A stretch of 64,000 nt of DNA from Sipunculus nudus (taxonomy: Eukaryota > Annelida > Sipuncula > Golfingiida > Sipunculidae). Below, one piece after another: positions 1 to 15,380 of the stretch. Below the pieces are notes generated by a model. That model was not told the DNA's origin, searched no databases, and saw only the letters and a list, made by a program, of their open reading frames with translations. Made by a program: the position numbers and the translations under genes. The stretch spans positions 5,734,601-5,798,600 of the forward strand of contig CM049319.1 of NCBI GenBank assembly GCA_026874595.1, given 5' to 3'. Within the stretch, counting starts at the first letter, position 1; every line of letters begins with the position of its first letter.

Positions 1-150
1 TTGGTGCCGTTGGATGACTCACCAAAAATCTAAAGGAAATTCATGAAACTTGTTCGAAATATTAACTTATACAGTTTCCCGCTTGAATTAAAGTCTCAGT
101 AAATTTCACACATTTTAATGAGGTCAGAGGTCACACGTGTTACTCATTAC

Positions 151-254
151 CTCCACTTCTTGTGGTTGGTAGACGATACAAACGACAGGACGAATCTGTA
201 CCGTGTTCCTTTACCCATCAGCGAGTTATAGAAGTAATCTTCAGTTGGTTCAAA
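151..254 (-). CDS. Copy A exon 13 (last in window)
   Basis: 104 bases, acceptor CATTGTAG, donor TGGAG|GTAATG, phase 0 to 2. Encodes [16 protein letters not shown] and ends at NHKKW, the DYF-x-N-x-L...W segment before VNAFY in M13 enzymes. The next exon would be left of base 1. Confidence 0.92.
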
Positions 255-284
255 CTACAATGGAAATAAACATTGGCTTCAAAT

Positions 285-348
<64 letters not shown>

Positions 349-1857
349 ATCCCCTGTTTTTTTTTGTTTTTTTTCTGCAAGGGGGATGGTCAATGTAATC
401 AAGCCCCCGCTATTCAGATAATAATTTTTATATATTGCAAATGACATATCAATAATTAAAATTACAGATAATTAAAATTAAAGTTCCATTTATGAGTTTA
501 CTATAAAATATATCTTAACCCATGGAAAAATGATAACTTACTATCTAAAGCCTTACACTTAATTGTAAAATATTTGAAATGTGTCATACAGACGTATTAC
601 ATTGACGACATTGGAATAACAACGCATAATACGAAATCAAACGCCTTATGAAAGATATCTTGGATCATACAAAGGGTACCATTAGGATTAAAATTTCTTT
701 GTCTTATAAAAGAAAGTTTCTTTAAAGAATTTATTAAATTAAAAAAGAATTACATTGCATTTTCTTGGATTATAAATGGATTAGACCATGAACTCTAAGT
801 GGAAAGAAATGTTCTTAAGGATACCCTGATGACTAATAGATAATGTTGAAGATTTAAGTCCCTGTATAATCATCTGTGACTTGGAATTTGAGTAAAAATT
901 CATGTACGTGAAAGACTTGCCTCACTGTATCCTTCGTCTAGAGCATCGTCATCCAGGAGCTCGTCGACGTAGCCAATCATAGTCACCACGTCATCAAGCT
1001 GAAAGATATACAGTGTAACCAGGAAATGTCATGTCATGACCTCGCGATTACAACTGTGTAACCAGGAAATGTCATGTCATGACCTCGGGAGTACGACTGT
1101 GTAACCAGGAAATGTGATGTCATAACCTCGGGATTACGTCAGTGGCGCTTACAGAAGTGGCGGAGCAATAATAATTAGCAACACATATGGACACACTTTG
1201 TCTATTCCACTACCTGTAATTGTTTCAGTTCCTACTCTTTATCTTTTATGCTAAGCCATTTCTTACAAACTTTTTAGACAATACCAATATGTGAGAACTA
1301 GTGAATAATAAATGCGGAAATAGAAGGAAATGTTTTTTATCTAACATAACACACACACATATATATATGTGTGTGTGTGTTTGTAGGCTGGAAGATATCC
1401 AGGCATGCGTGTGGTGGCCCGGATCGGGGGAGAGGAATCGCCGCAGCCTGGTGAACTAGTAAAAATCGTTATGTAGGTATTGTGGATTATTTTGGTGAAA
1501 AGCTCGGGCCGTGAAATTACGAGAAACCACGTCACTGGCTTGGATTAAAACCTCAGCCCGCCAGTACTAAGAACATTGTGCGAAAGGATACTCGCGGGCC
1601 CCGTGGGACTGATGGTGACGTTATTTCATTTACAGAGCGTGTGGAATTTCTTGTAATTTTTCTTTATTTGTTAACAATCATTTGAAACAATACGTCCGAA
1701 TTTTGTTTTCTCACACGAGCCATGACTGTCGTGTTTCCATAATGAACTCTGGTCCGTGACTTGCAAACAAGAAAGATTGGCCTAGTTTGTCATTGATTCT
1801 CTAACCCAACCCCAAGTACGAACCCCAGGGAGCGTTGGTTTGTAGATCCTGGACGCT

Positions 1858-1955
<98 letters not shown>

Positions 1956-4900
1956 AGTGTGAGAGAGAGGGAGAGTATAATACAATGAATGGGATCATAT
2001 TAATTCAGGAAAAGGTCTATACATGTATACGCTTCGGCCGCAGCGGTTATTCACAGTCGTCCCAAACATCCTATCGTGTAGTAGCTGCTTTGTACGGCAA
2101 GGTTCTCCAGGCCAGAACATCAGGGTGCCCACAGAGCAGAGCACAGGATTGTACAATGGTAGCGTAGTATTGTATTTTGCATCGAGCCCCAGTTTTGAAC
2201 ATGTGACACCCTCCCTCTCTCGTTCACTTGATAACACCCGTTCTGGCATAGAATCAGACCAATGAGAGGTTGTGTGTTCCGGTGTAATACAAGTAAATAA
2301 TTGTACCTTCTCAACAGACGCCTGTCGTGTTGCCTCGTCCAGCCAGGTGGCGTCTTCGATCTGCTTTCTGAAGGCAGCTCTTATATCGCCAATAAGTTGT
2401 CTTGCCTAGGTTAAACGAAAATATACAGCTGATAACACCAAGCAAAACAACTGACCTAACCATGAACTCTATGTCACCTTAATCGCATATTCATTCAATA
2501 AATAATCATGAGCATAGTCGTTTGTGTGCAACAAATCTAGTAACCGTTGGCAATGTTAGCATTTCATCACCTGACAAACAAAAAATTTGCATAATTTAGG
2601 CGACTCTCCCAAAACAGAACACACGTAGTTTGTACCAATGCCCATGAACGCATGTTTTTCCAGAATAAAGAAGACAGTCTAGACCAAAGGTATTCATCAC
2701 TGGAGAACACAGATATAGCAATTCAAGCTGAAGACGTCAGACGCGACCGACATTTATGACGTTTTTACTGACGTCACTACTGACTTGTAAACAGCTCTCG
2801 AAACCATACGTATGGAAATACTTCTGTGTAGAGCGTTTTCGTTACCATTTAGCATAATTAGGTCATAGGGGAGGAGCCTTATAGCTATGGTAATTAACTC
2901 TGAAGTTGCAGCGCATTAGGTATCAGGGCCGCATGATAAATCAATTGGTAGTTTTTTTTCTATGGTAGTTTGTTAAACTCTTACTCTTGTAAAACAAGAC
3001 GACCAGAGGTCACGCGCTTGCTTGAAAAACACTCACCCAGATGAGAAGACATATAACTAGAATATGTCATAAACAAGACAAAGAGGAAGAAAATGAACCA
3101 TAGTTTGTAAAGATTAGACCAATATTGACAAACTTATGATAATTTGACGGGTTTTCATGACAATGACTTTGAACTTTGACCTACTTAAAAATACACATAC
3201 AGCTTCCAGAAAACGTTGTTATATACGATAGGTGAAAGTAACAAAGTGATTCCTTGTAAACTGTGGCCTGTAGAATGCTATATAACAGAGACAAGAACCA
3301 GCAAGAAGGCAAAATTGAGGACAAGTGACAAACAAACAGACATATTGACAAAGTGTCACAAACTTGAGACCAGTTGACTAGACTAAGTATGCAGGAGACG
3401 AAGGTTGTAAAAATGAGCCAAAGATTGTGAATATAGGACCAGAATGGACATAGTTATGAGAAAATTAACATTTTGAAGTGGTTTGCAGTGAAAGACATAC
3501 TGACAAAGTGATACAAAGTTGAGACCATATGACTGAACAAAGTTATGAAGAAGACCCAGAGGAATAAAATAAACTATAGTTTATGTAATTGAGGTTTATA
3601 GCTTCGGAGGTATGGCCCAAAAATTATATTTTGTTGTGTTTCAAGTGCAGCGGCTCCTAGCGGCCATGTCCCGAAAGGAAAAATCGCCTTCGAGATAACA
3701 GTGTTTGACATAAGATGTACTATTTTTAAAAGGATTCCTGAAAACTGTGGTCTGTAAATACTATATGAAAGACGCAAGACCCAGCAAGCAGACGAAATGG
3801 AGAACAACTGAGCGACAGACATGCTGACAAAGTTACACACGGGTTAGACCAGATGACTTGATCAAGTTATGGAAAAGACTCAGAGGAAGAAAAAGAAGCT
3901 ATAGTTTATGTAATGAAGTTTTAAAGTTTCGTTTTCGATTTTCAAAGTATAAAAAAAAATATATATATGTTTTAGTGTTTCGAGTGCAGCTCCCCTATCA
4001 AACTATTTTCGAAAAATGAAAAATCACTTTCGTGCAAGACATAAATTGTATCAGTTTCAAAAGGCATCCTGCTATATGTAAGAAACAAGAACCAGCAAGA
4101 AGGCGAATTTGTTGACAAGAGAAAGACAGACATACTGACAAAGCAACACAAAGTTTCTATACCTTGTTATGAAGTAGACGCAGAGGAGGAAAAAAAGCTT
4201 AAGTTTGTGCAGAAAGGACCAATAATAAATAAAATTTCGTCCTTTTTTATGACCTTGACCTTTGACTTATGTTGACCAAAAACAAAAGGTGTCCGGGACC
4301 TTCGACTTTCAATCAACCCTGTAAGTTTCAGATCGAATGCTATTAAATTTTGGCCAGGAGAGTACTAAAAACAAACACACACACAAACCACCAAGCAGAC
4401 ATACGCAACTGACCAACATGCTTGCCGAAATGGTAGATTTCCGGCAAGCAATAAGTTTTGATATCCCATTACCTCTTCACGTTTCTCCTTTGAAAAGTAA
4501 TTGTCCACGTAGATACGTCCAAGAGCGTGCTGAAAGACCTTCTCTGTGGAGAGCATACACTTCTCCCAAGGCGCGTTCCCAAAGCTGGCCTGAAACAAGA
4601 AATGCGTTAAGCTGAATATGTCATGTTATGCTGTATTTACTGCGATCGGCTACATATTCGCGAGGCTAACTTTTCCATGTTGTCGTGATCACTGATGCTC
4701 AGATGACCTTTAGTCAGCTGAGCTAGGAAATTGTATTTCATCATTACTGCAGCCCCTTAAATATATTAAAAGAATCGTAAAAACAGTCTTGTTGTGCAAC
4801 TTATTGATTTTATTCTTATGTCTTGGATAACTATTCTAACAGTGCTAGCTCAGAGGTATTTCCCTTGTCTCATGTGTATCCACAAGATGTTTAGAAATTA

Positions 4901-5034
4901 TAATCATGTATATTCACCTCTAGTTTTGTCGGCACTAGTTTCTTCGGTGCTCCAGGTAGGAACTTTATGAGATCAGTCATGATTATCAGCATCAAGTAGT
5001 TGACTCGTGTTCTGAAAAAGAAACAATATATTGA

Positions 5035-5112
<78 letters not shown>

Positions 5113-8100
5113 TATGACCAACAATCAGGGAGACAGTATTTACATATGACTAAATTAAGGGAGACCATATAGATATCGACAACAATGTATTACATTAAAA
5201 TTCTACCTGTGCCCATAACCATCTATTTCCATGTGGGCCTATATGCGTTAAATATCGCTCATATAATTTTATAATCGTGGTGTTCCCATGTATGCGTTTA
5301 TGTGCGTATATGCGTGAAAATCGCCACAAGAGCAATTATAATTCACTCACGGGGTCTGCATGAACGCAGATATTGGGGTAAAAATGACGTCAGTCCAGCA
5401 TTAAGGAAGGCCTGCTGGAGCCACTGTACAATTCTATATTTCTGACAGTTTTGCATGTGCGCATTCGGAAACACAACGTATTCTTGAAACCTTCCAAGGA
5501 GCTTAGAGATTCACTCAACAGAGTATGGATCGATACTTACAAACGCTATAAATCATCAGCGCTGGCATTTCATTCTGTGTCTTCAATAGTTACAGGGGGC
5601 TATATTAAGCCTGTGATTGGCTTTTCCGTTTTAGTCAAGGGCACTTAACATGAACTTGTTTAAAGAGGAAATACTCTGAATTGTGTAAATAAAGTCCGAA
5701 GAACGTTGCTGTCAGCACTGCATGTTGCTTATGTTTTACCGTAAATTCTGTAAATTTTTTCGTAATTTATTTATGAGAAAACACCTTACCTTTCTGGTGT
5801 TGCAGACCAAAGCTTCATCAGTTTCTTCAACGTTTCCGGGTTGATGATCCTGACCTCTGTGCCGTAGTCTACGTCAAGGTTCTCGGTGTTCCCCACCAGC
5901 TCCATACCAAACCTCAACCAGTTGAAATCCTGAGTTACAGTTAGGTAAGCTTTTTCACAGATCAGCTCTTTCATACTGGCTGCATTTTTGTAATGCAACA
6001 AGCGCACTCCTCATATAATGGGGGTCAGGTCTATATTTTAATTTTCGGGAAACCTTGGCCATGGGGGTCCAGGATTTTTTTTTATAGAAAAAAATGCTGC
6101 ATTTCTAACAATGCATTGTTGGGGGTACAATCAGCTGACTTGGCGGAGACCTGCACTCTTTGAGTGACCATTATCTAGTTTAATTATGAAAAGATATGTC
6201 GTCATCTCAAGGATAATCTGATGTAATTATGTCAGTATGTATAAGCGTTGATATTATCGGAGGGAATTCAGTATTATGAATTGGGGTGAAAAATTGAGGG
6301 TCCCTCAGCGTCATATGGCTGAGAAAATGCGTTTCATGATTGTGTGTTCATAGGTTTGGTCACAACATAACTCACGCGATCCTGAATGTAATCTCATGAC
6401 ATTCCAAGGAGGAACGATTAGACTTGGTGTAGATCCGGAACATGACCTAGGTTCAGAATCGTCAAAAAGGAATATTCACAAGTGTACAGTCATTTATACA
6501 CGGATGAACTAGGGAATATGGGCCAAATCAGTGAGTGCAAACACAGTTGTGGGAGCATCCCCCAATAGGTACACCACATGGCGGAGGCGTGCATTCCTTA
6601 GAATACAAATTTCTAGTTGCATATCAGATAGTTATTACAATAACAGACACAGGGGTTTGCATCTCAGATGCTAAGACAATAAGAAAAGCAGATATTTTTT
6701 TTTATAAAATCTGACCTTGGATTTTTAAAATCGACAGGCAAATATGTTCATATGTTATTTCAAGATACATTCCTAATGATATGATCTTTTGAATAATGTG
6801 TCAAACCAAATTGCGCCTCATGCCCCGTGGATCAACGATATTACAGTCGTCTGATAGGCTAGATACCACTTTGGAAATACTAATAAAACACGTCTGTCTT
6901 AATTTTATTAAAGACCCCATAAAGTATACATTATTTTAAACTTGATACATAAGTCGTTCTGGTGGTATATAAATATATATACGATCGGTGTAGTCCTCGG
7001 CTCAGCTTTGATCAGGATGGCTTTTAAGGATAGGTTGGATCTTAAGGCCAAGGCCTTAAGTATAGCGGTTAGCATCGGTTGAGTTTATGTGTGCCTCTGC
7101 TATTTACTCATAGAGTTTATTGGCCAGATTATTTCTGCCAAATGTATGGGAATTTGATTAGCTAGAATCGTTGCTTTCGACTGCAGTTGAGGAAGTCTGA
7201 GCTTTATATAAACCATGCTACGAAACTTATTAAACCATTGTAATAGTCAATGTCAACACGATTTACTGCTGACCCTGCTTATTCTCAACGTGAATTTTTA
7301 TATACTGTTAACTCTTACTCGTCAACGGAGTCACGAAAGCGCCATGTCCTGTCAGATGATGACAAGCTGTCGATCCTTGCAAGACCAGACACGTGTACCA
7401 AGCCAACTGATTTCGCCAGAGAATTCAAGGTCGGATGATCTACGACCAACAACATTTACGTTTTGTTTGATTACTTTGTAATAAATCTGTGTACACAAAC
7501 TTGTTTACTTGTGCATTCAACCGATCCTCTCGCTTGTCATTTCAATAAAATACAGTACAAATATAAAGGTTCAAGTAGTTAACTTATCTGCCGAGCGATG
7601 GCAGCACTTTCGAGGTCACGACAGGTCATTCAAGTTATTGCAGCCACGCGTGACATGATGTAGGTACGATACCGATTGTTTCCAGCGCAGGGCTGTTCAT
7701 AAAAAAAATTATATTATTAAATAATAAAGTCTTCTATATGATAAATTTATTAATCGATCAAAAATGTTATAATATATGGTCACATGTTTATCAGGGGCTA
7801 GCTTAATCAATTCGGGTCGGTAAGTATCTGGTAATGTCCCGAACTCAGCGATAGGCCAAATCACGGTGATTCCCAGAGCAGTTTCATGCGAAATCGTTCA
7901 TCCGAACAAAAAGCTTGTCCCCCCAGTCTTTCGGATAAACGACGCTCTACTGTATATATTTAATGCATTTAAACAATTTTTTAAAGGGTATGCTATTTTA
8001 AGCATCTTAGACAGTAAGCCACTTTTAAGTGGGTTAACATTTAATTACATGACAGTGTCTCAAGAGCGTTTTGTTTCCCATACTGTGTGATAATTAGATT

Positions 8101-11100
8101 TAATATTTGTTATTGAATCAAATTAAACAATTCCAGATTTAGGGCAGATGGAAACATGATAGAGTTCTGCTTTTGAGATATAGTCAGGAAGTAAAATATA
8201 ACTTACTCAAATTTGGCTTGTTGCTACTGGATGCTTAAAATAGTGAATTGTTAAAAAAAAAAACAAATAAAAGATTAATGTAAAATGTCACCTGAAAATG
8301 AATGAAAATGCTAAATTGTGTATGCCATCAGGAAGAACACTGTATCAGATTTTAAATAATATATATGCCATGGTTCTCTATGAATTTAAAACAACCTTTG
8401 GATTGATTTTAGATATTGTTTTTTTTCTCAGTTCTACTATCTTAATGCTGAAATACGGATTATTATATTATTATTATCAGTTATTTTTTTTCAATATATT
8501 TATACAGGGTAACTAGTTCAGAAGTCACTCTGTCTACCACTGGGCCCTGTGAAATCTGAACGTATAAAATGCATTGACAATAAATACATATGATCATATA
8601 CATACACATATACACATTAAATCTGACAGACGTTTAATGATAATAAAGTCATGCATATTGTGATCATTTAAAATTATAAAATTATTGCATAAAACATTGC
8701 ATTCACTGCGAGTCTTGTATGAATGCAGGAACGGGTGTTTTTTTAATTTACTTTGCAAGTAATTAGGTTACAATAAACATTAAAAGATCAAAGACAGAAT
8801 CTCAAATACCAAGAAGTATCAAATTGAGAGCTTAAAAAGAAGGATTTGGCGCTATGTGTTAAAGTGGCTAAGAACTTTACTGATCTTAGCTCATATGGTA
8901 ACGTATTCCATAACAATGGACCAGCACGAATAAGACTTGATCTAAAATATTCAGTTTTTGGCTTAGGTGGGTGATTAAATTATTCGTCGCAGATCTTGTT
9001 GAGTAATCATGAGAGTTTTTTTAGACAAATGACAGTGATTCTCGCCTACCTGTTTGCATTGTTTGATGGAATAATTTATGCATAAGAAGGACTGTAACGT
9101 ATTCATATCGTTTTGATACAGATATCCAGTTCAATTTTTGTATTAACATCGCACTGCGAACATCGAAATTTAAATATCCCGTAATCATGTGGGTTGCCCG
9201 GTTTTGAAAATATTTTTTTTTTCATGCGGTAACAATGGCATCAATAGTTAAACCTAGTAGTTCTGTTTCATTAAGTTGTTGTAGAAGTACACTGTTGGCC
9301 GTTATTTTCAGTTTATGACCACTTGCGCGAGTTTTACTCTCTAATAACATTACATTAGTTTTAACTACTTTAATCGACAATCAATAAGCAGCAAACCATT
9401 CGCAAAAAAAGTTTACAACTTACTGTAATTTACTTTGTACCACCAATACTGTAGTAACCTAATAATATATAGTGGTATCATCCGCATAAGCAACACATAT
9501 GGCTGACTTTAGTTGAAAAAAAATGGGTAATAAATATGGAGAATAAACAATACTGTTCCTAGTACAGAACCTTGAGGGACACCAATATTCAATATTTTAG
9601 GTCCAGATAATTTCCCATTGCATCGTATGATTTAGAAGTGGTTCTTTAAGCAAGAGGAAAACCAGTCTACACTTCTTCCAGTAAAACCCATCCGGTCAAG
9701 TTTACCTAGTAACAGTGTATGATTAATTGTATCAAAAACTTTCGCCAGATTGAGCTAGTATGCACCAGTAAGGTGCCCTTTATCCATATGTAGGTATACA
9801 TAATCAATGCAAGTATGTAGAGCAGTTATGGTAGATTTGTTTGGCATATAGGCATGTTGACAATCAGAAATAAAATTGGAATGAATTTGGAATTTCATTT
9901 GTTGATCCTTTACAAGTTTCTCAAACACCTTGGCCAGGTGAGGAATGATCGATATCGGTCTATGATTGGTCATCTCACCATGTTTACATTTACCTTTATA
10001 CACAGGTGCGACCCTAGCCACTTCCAATCACTTGGTAAGAAGCCAGTGATAACTGAATCATAAAACATACGAGTCAATGAAGGCGATATTATATCAGCTG
10101 CAGCAAGAATCAAGCGAAAGTTCATGTCAGTTATATCTAAAAAGGGGCCATCCATCTTTCAGCGGTATTATTGCATTATAAATTTCTGTTACAGAGATTT
10201 CAGGAATGTTAATTTTTAAAAATTTTGGGACAGAAGGAACATTTTGGTTTGGGAGAGATAAACATTTGTTTGCTAGATTTCCGCCAACCTTACTAAAGAA
10301 GTCATTAAATGGATCAGGGGTAAACACGGAATGCTCCGTTTGGTTAGTGTTTTTACCAGGTAAATTTTGTTTGAGTGCTGCCCACATTCCTTTTGAGTTA
10401 CCTTTACTTCTGTCTACGTTGGATTTAAAGAAGTTATACATTTCCTTTTTATTTTTATTATTCACCATGTTTCTTTATGCTCTATAATATGTTGGACAAC
10501 TGCTGAGATTTCTTTTTACAGGCTTCTATTATATTACGTGATCATCTCAGTTGAAAAAAATCATTAGAAATCCGTATTTCTTTCTTGTTCGAAATTTTAT
10601 TGATTTGAATTAGAGCATGTTTTTGGCAAAATCGGAGTTATACTGTTTTCCACCTAGTCTTTATTGCATAAGGTTGTCCTCAGGTGACATATCTGTCCTA
10701 TTTAAAGTTTTTGATTGTACGAAATCCCCGCGAAAAAGGTAGTAGGTTTAATTTTTGTAATACCGTTTTCTTATTGTTTAACATGGTTTATTGGTGGTTT
10801 GAAGGATATTACTGTAAATGTCATATAATAATCACTGATGGTCAGTAGAATTACACCAGATAGAGTGTGATTTTTAGATATGCTAGTAATATTAAATCTA
10901 TCACGCTAGCTGAGGTTACGGAAACTTTGTTTTTTTTTATCGAGTTGAAACTGAAAAAGGTTCGACCATTATTGTGTTAGTGCATTAGATTTGACTGGAT
11001 CAGATGCATCCATGTTAAAATCCCCTAAGATTATCGCAGGATTATTATGTGATGGGGTGACACTGACATAGATTATGAGTAATTTTAATACTGGTAATTG

Positions 11101-12047
11101 GTGTTCGCCGATGGAGGGCGATAAATTGAAGAAATTATCAAATTCATCATCATTGACCGTGTTGTCTAGTTGTACTGCAGACAATAAAGTGCTTATATAG
11201 AGAGGAACGCCTCCTCCGTGTCTGTCACGATCACGCCTAAATAATACATAACCCGGTATACTTATACTTTGGTTCGTTATGGAGCTATCCAGCCATGATT
11301 CATTTAAAGATAGCACATGTATTCTTGAATTAGGAAAGGAAGTTAAGATTTCATCATATTTGTTAAGGATACTTCAAACATTTAAATAAATGAATTTATG
11401 CCTTTCATTTTTTGTATGCTATCCATAATACATTTACAGTCGTCATTTTGTGTAGTTGCAAATGAAATTTCTGGAGTTTCAAACATAGATCGATCTCCAG
11501 ACACATGCTTAGTTATTTCATCAGGATGATCAAATATTCATTACTAGGTATGTCGTTATTTATACACCTGTTTTGTCAGTGCTACTAATATTCAATCTGA
11601 GATACAGATATCTTACCATGGAGATGTTATGACTCATGTCACCAAGTCTCATCTTCTCCAAGCCCACGTTCTCTTCATTTCTTATCTGTGAACATTGATA
11701 TACCGTCAAAAATATCATATTAGACCCGAAATATGTAACATTAATTGGGATGTCATAAACATATATGCATGCATGGACTATCTATTTGTCCATTTTTCTT
11801 GTTCTGAGTATGGCAGAGCTGTACATTTTTTGTTTTAGCTCAGAACTTCTACGAATGATACTTGCAGTGTCCTGGGGTATATTTAAAGGAAATCAAAGAA
11901 CTGCACAGCTTCGTAATCAAGATTTGCAGGCAACAAAACATGAGGCTGAAATAGCTTTAAACAGATATCGTGTAGGAATCTGCGTCATCACAGCCGGAGG
12001 CAATTTAATTTTAACGGTGATCCGATATCGAATAAATAAATAAATAA

Positions 12048-12084
<37 letters not shown>

Positions 12085-13284
12085 TTTACATAGAAATAGC
12101 AGCATGTATGTTTACTCATACCAAAGCCAAAAATATGGTGGCCGCGATAACTTACCAGGGATTTTATGGAATTTCACGAAACTCACCAAACCTCTAACCA
12201 ATAGATTATTTATATAATAGTTTGATTATAGGTGAAAATCCACGTACATTTAATGCGGTCAGAGGTCACGAGGACACTTTGTGGTGTGGCCGTGATAACG
12301 TTTCCGGAATATGATTAATTTTGATATACACAACAAAAATATTAACCAATGTAATATCTCGCCTTAGTTCGATTCCCGTCAAAATCCATCCATATTTAAT
12401 GAGGTAAGCGGTCACAACATTGAGATGGACGTATAATGCACAATTGCGGTGCTCTTGTTTTCTTACTCTGACAAATCAAAGAATTGCTTGATATCATTTG
12501 TGAGGCTGGACATTGTAAAAACAAATTGTCGAAAACTATCCCATATAAGTCCGATAATGACCTGATTTCATTTTCCTATATCGAATTTGGTCCGACATGC
12601 ACGCTATTCATGCGATTAACGGTTGATATTTTTGGCTTTCAGAAACCAAATACATGATAATCAATTACCAGTACACTCTCTGCCTTCTGCTGAAATCGGA
12701 CCACCAATGCCTTTAAAAAAATGCCATATATTGTTTCCTGTAGTGATATGTTACACTTATGCTTGTCCATATATCCTTAGGATTTACACATCCAACTGAT
12801 AAACAACTTCTAATTAAAAAAATACTGACTTTTATGGGGTTTTTTTTATATTTCCTTAATTTTCACCTACCCGCACGATCTCTTCATCCAGCTTCACTAC
12901 ATCTTCTGCATCCTTCCTTGCTACATCAGGGTCTGCTCCCAGCATCACCGCCTCCTCCACGATCACTGACTTCAGTTCCTCTATTTTTTCTGTATCGTTG
13001 TGGATGTACCAGGCTCCGTCTTCAATGAGGCTTCCACCAGGTCTTATCTGGAAACCAACGTCATGACATTCTTTCAAAAGCCGTTATTGGAAAGTAAGTA
13101 TTCAGAACTGAGATGAATCAGATAAGAAGTACGTCTTATGGAGCAAATCTTTATCAACGTCACATTGTAGATATTTAATCAAGTCTCCAAACATGCGATT
13201 GTTAGCTGATATTTTTTTTTTTTTGGGGGGGGGGGGGGGGGAAGTAGACCTACCTAGGTGCCCCCGAGTGCAAAACTCAGTATC

Positions 13285-13333
<49 letters not shown>

Positions 13334-15348
13334 TTTCTTTTGCAATTTTTCTTAATGCGCGGCTTAAAAAAGAAATTTCAGTAAAATATTAGTCTTGGGT
13401 CAAATATTTGCACCTGATATTTTTTTCCTTGACCTTATTCCCAAAGCCATACACGGCAGTCAATGGCAATGTTGGGTGGGGTGGGGTTAGGTCTTTTGAT
13501 GGCTTGGCGACATCAAACATTTAGTTGTTACTGTATGCGACAGCTTGGTAAAATCAAAATATCACGTAATCAAGCTATTTGAATATGACTTATGAGAATC
13601 ATCCAATCAAGGAAGCTCATCAAGTGAATACAATTTGGGCTAATGAAATTAAATATTCAGTTTTGAATTATAGGTGAACAGTATCATGATATAATAGTTT
13701 TGCCTTATCTTTTATGAAATGAGAACAAATTGCCTAAATATCTGGAGAACCATTCAGCGACAGGTATTTTTATCTCTTTCCACTTTGACCTGTTACTTGT
13801 CAGTAACATTGACCGGATAAAACATTGGAGCTCGTTATAATTTACAAACGTTTACACTAAAAATCTGCATTCTAAGGAATACAAGCCTCCGCCGTGCGGA
13901 CATGCACTTATTCGGTTCATTCTTGCATAAGTGCCTAGTCTGAACAGTTGTTGTGAACAAAACCACACACGAACGGGAATGGACTTTTACCTTCCTGGCT
14001 GGCGGAGGCAATTAAAATTCAGGGCAGCATATTACTAATCTAAAATACGATTTCACCGCTCCTCAGCTGAGATTCGAAGCCTCGACCTTTAACATTGTGC
14101 TCTAACCACAAACCACAGGGGCCGGTTGGTTTAAATATCTTTGCAGCTATAGAATAGGAAGAAATATTCTTATAAATACCAGAACGCTTCACCTGTAGTA
14201 TAAAATGTCATTTTCTATTCAGACTAAGGTTTGTGATTCTAAAGTCCCGATTCCGCTGAAAATAAGCTTTTTCATATAATGCCCGTCCTTCAAATAAAGT
14301 ATTCCAAACTTACCATGAGTTGTAATTCATAAGTTGAAACCTGGCTCAGATCCATCCAAGGCTCAACGTAGAATAAAGTTTTGATTTCGAGTTTGGTTGC
14401 CCTGGCGATGAGTTCGGCTTGGTAGCTGAACTCGGGGTTCCAGTGCGGCATTACCGTCGGCCACGCACCAAAATGGTCGGCAGCGTACTGAAGCAGGGGC
14501 TCCCGCCAGTCCGTGCTGTTTACATCTGCAGATATTTTTTTAATTACATTGAAATTCTTTAACATTTAATGATATATACGCACGTGCACTCGACTCTGAA
14601 ACAAACCCTGTGGGCGATAATAGAAGTAATGCAGAGTCCCTCCAGTCCTTGCTGTTCAATCATTTCTTACCACTAATAAAACTTACTTTGAGTTGCGTTT
14701 TATCTGGTTTATGCAGTTTTCTCATTAAAAGCACACATTCACATTACACGGCTTCTTGGCCTTCGTTCCCTAGGATGAAATTATGTTGCTATAATTCTTC
14801 TATAATCTCCCACAGGGTTTGATTATGTGTCGAGTACCTGTGTATGTACGCCGTTCCCATGACCTATTCCACAGGCATTCGTTTCCATACGCTGCTCAGG
14901 CAATGGTTGTACACTGGAGTCCCAGGTCTCCTTTTTGTTTTAACTGCTGCTTTATATAGTTTGTTTGAACACCAGGGTGGGCACAGAGCAAATAATTGTA
15001 ATCAGACCAATTAGAGCGTGGTATTGTATTGTGCATCCAGCTCCAAATTTTGAACATTGACAACCGCCTGTGTATCCTGAATAAACCGAAACGCCCGCTC
15101 TCGTTGGTCCCATTCTATGCCAGATCCGATGAATCAGACCCCCTATTCTTATCAGTTGAAAACTTGATTGTTGGTTTGTTTGTTAGCATTATTTCTAAAA
15201 AGTTATAAACAGATTTAAATGAAAATGTTGTGGTGGTTCAGGCAGAATCCAAAGAACAAACCAAAAATAATCTGGATTGCCATGACAATCATATCCCGGC
15301 CACAAGTCAAGGTCACTCATTGGTATTATGGCCGAGGTCTAGGCCGGG

Positions 15349-15380
<32 letters not shown>

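Noticed and set aside
4891-5124. Frames reading IYIYIYIY at many places (also 250-447, 13193-13384, 33313-33724, 36519-36872)
   Set aside because: Translations of (TA)n microsatellites.
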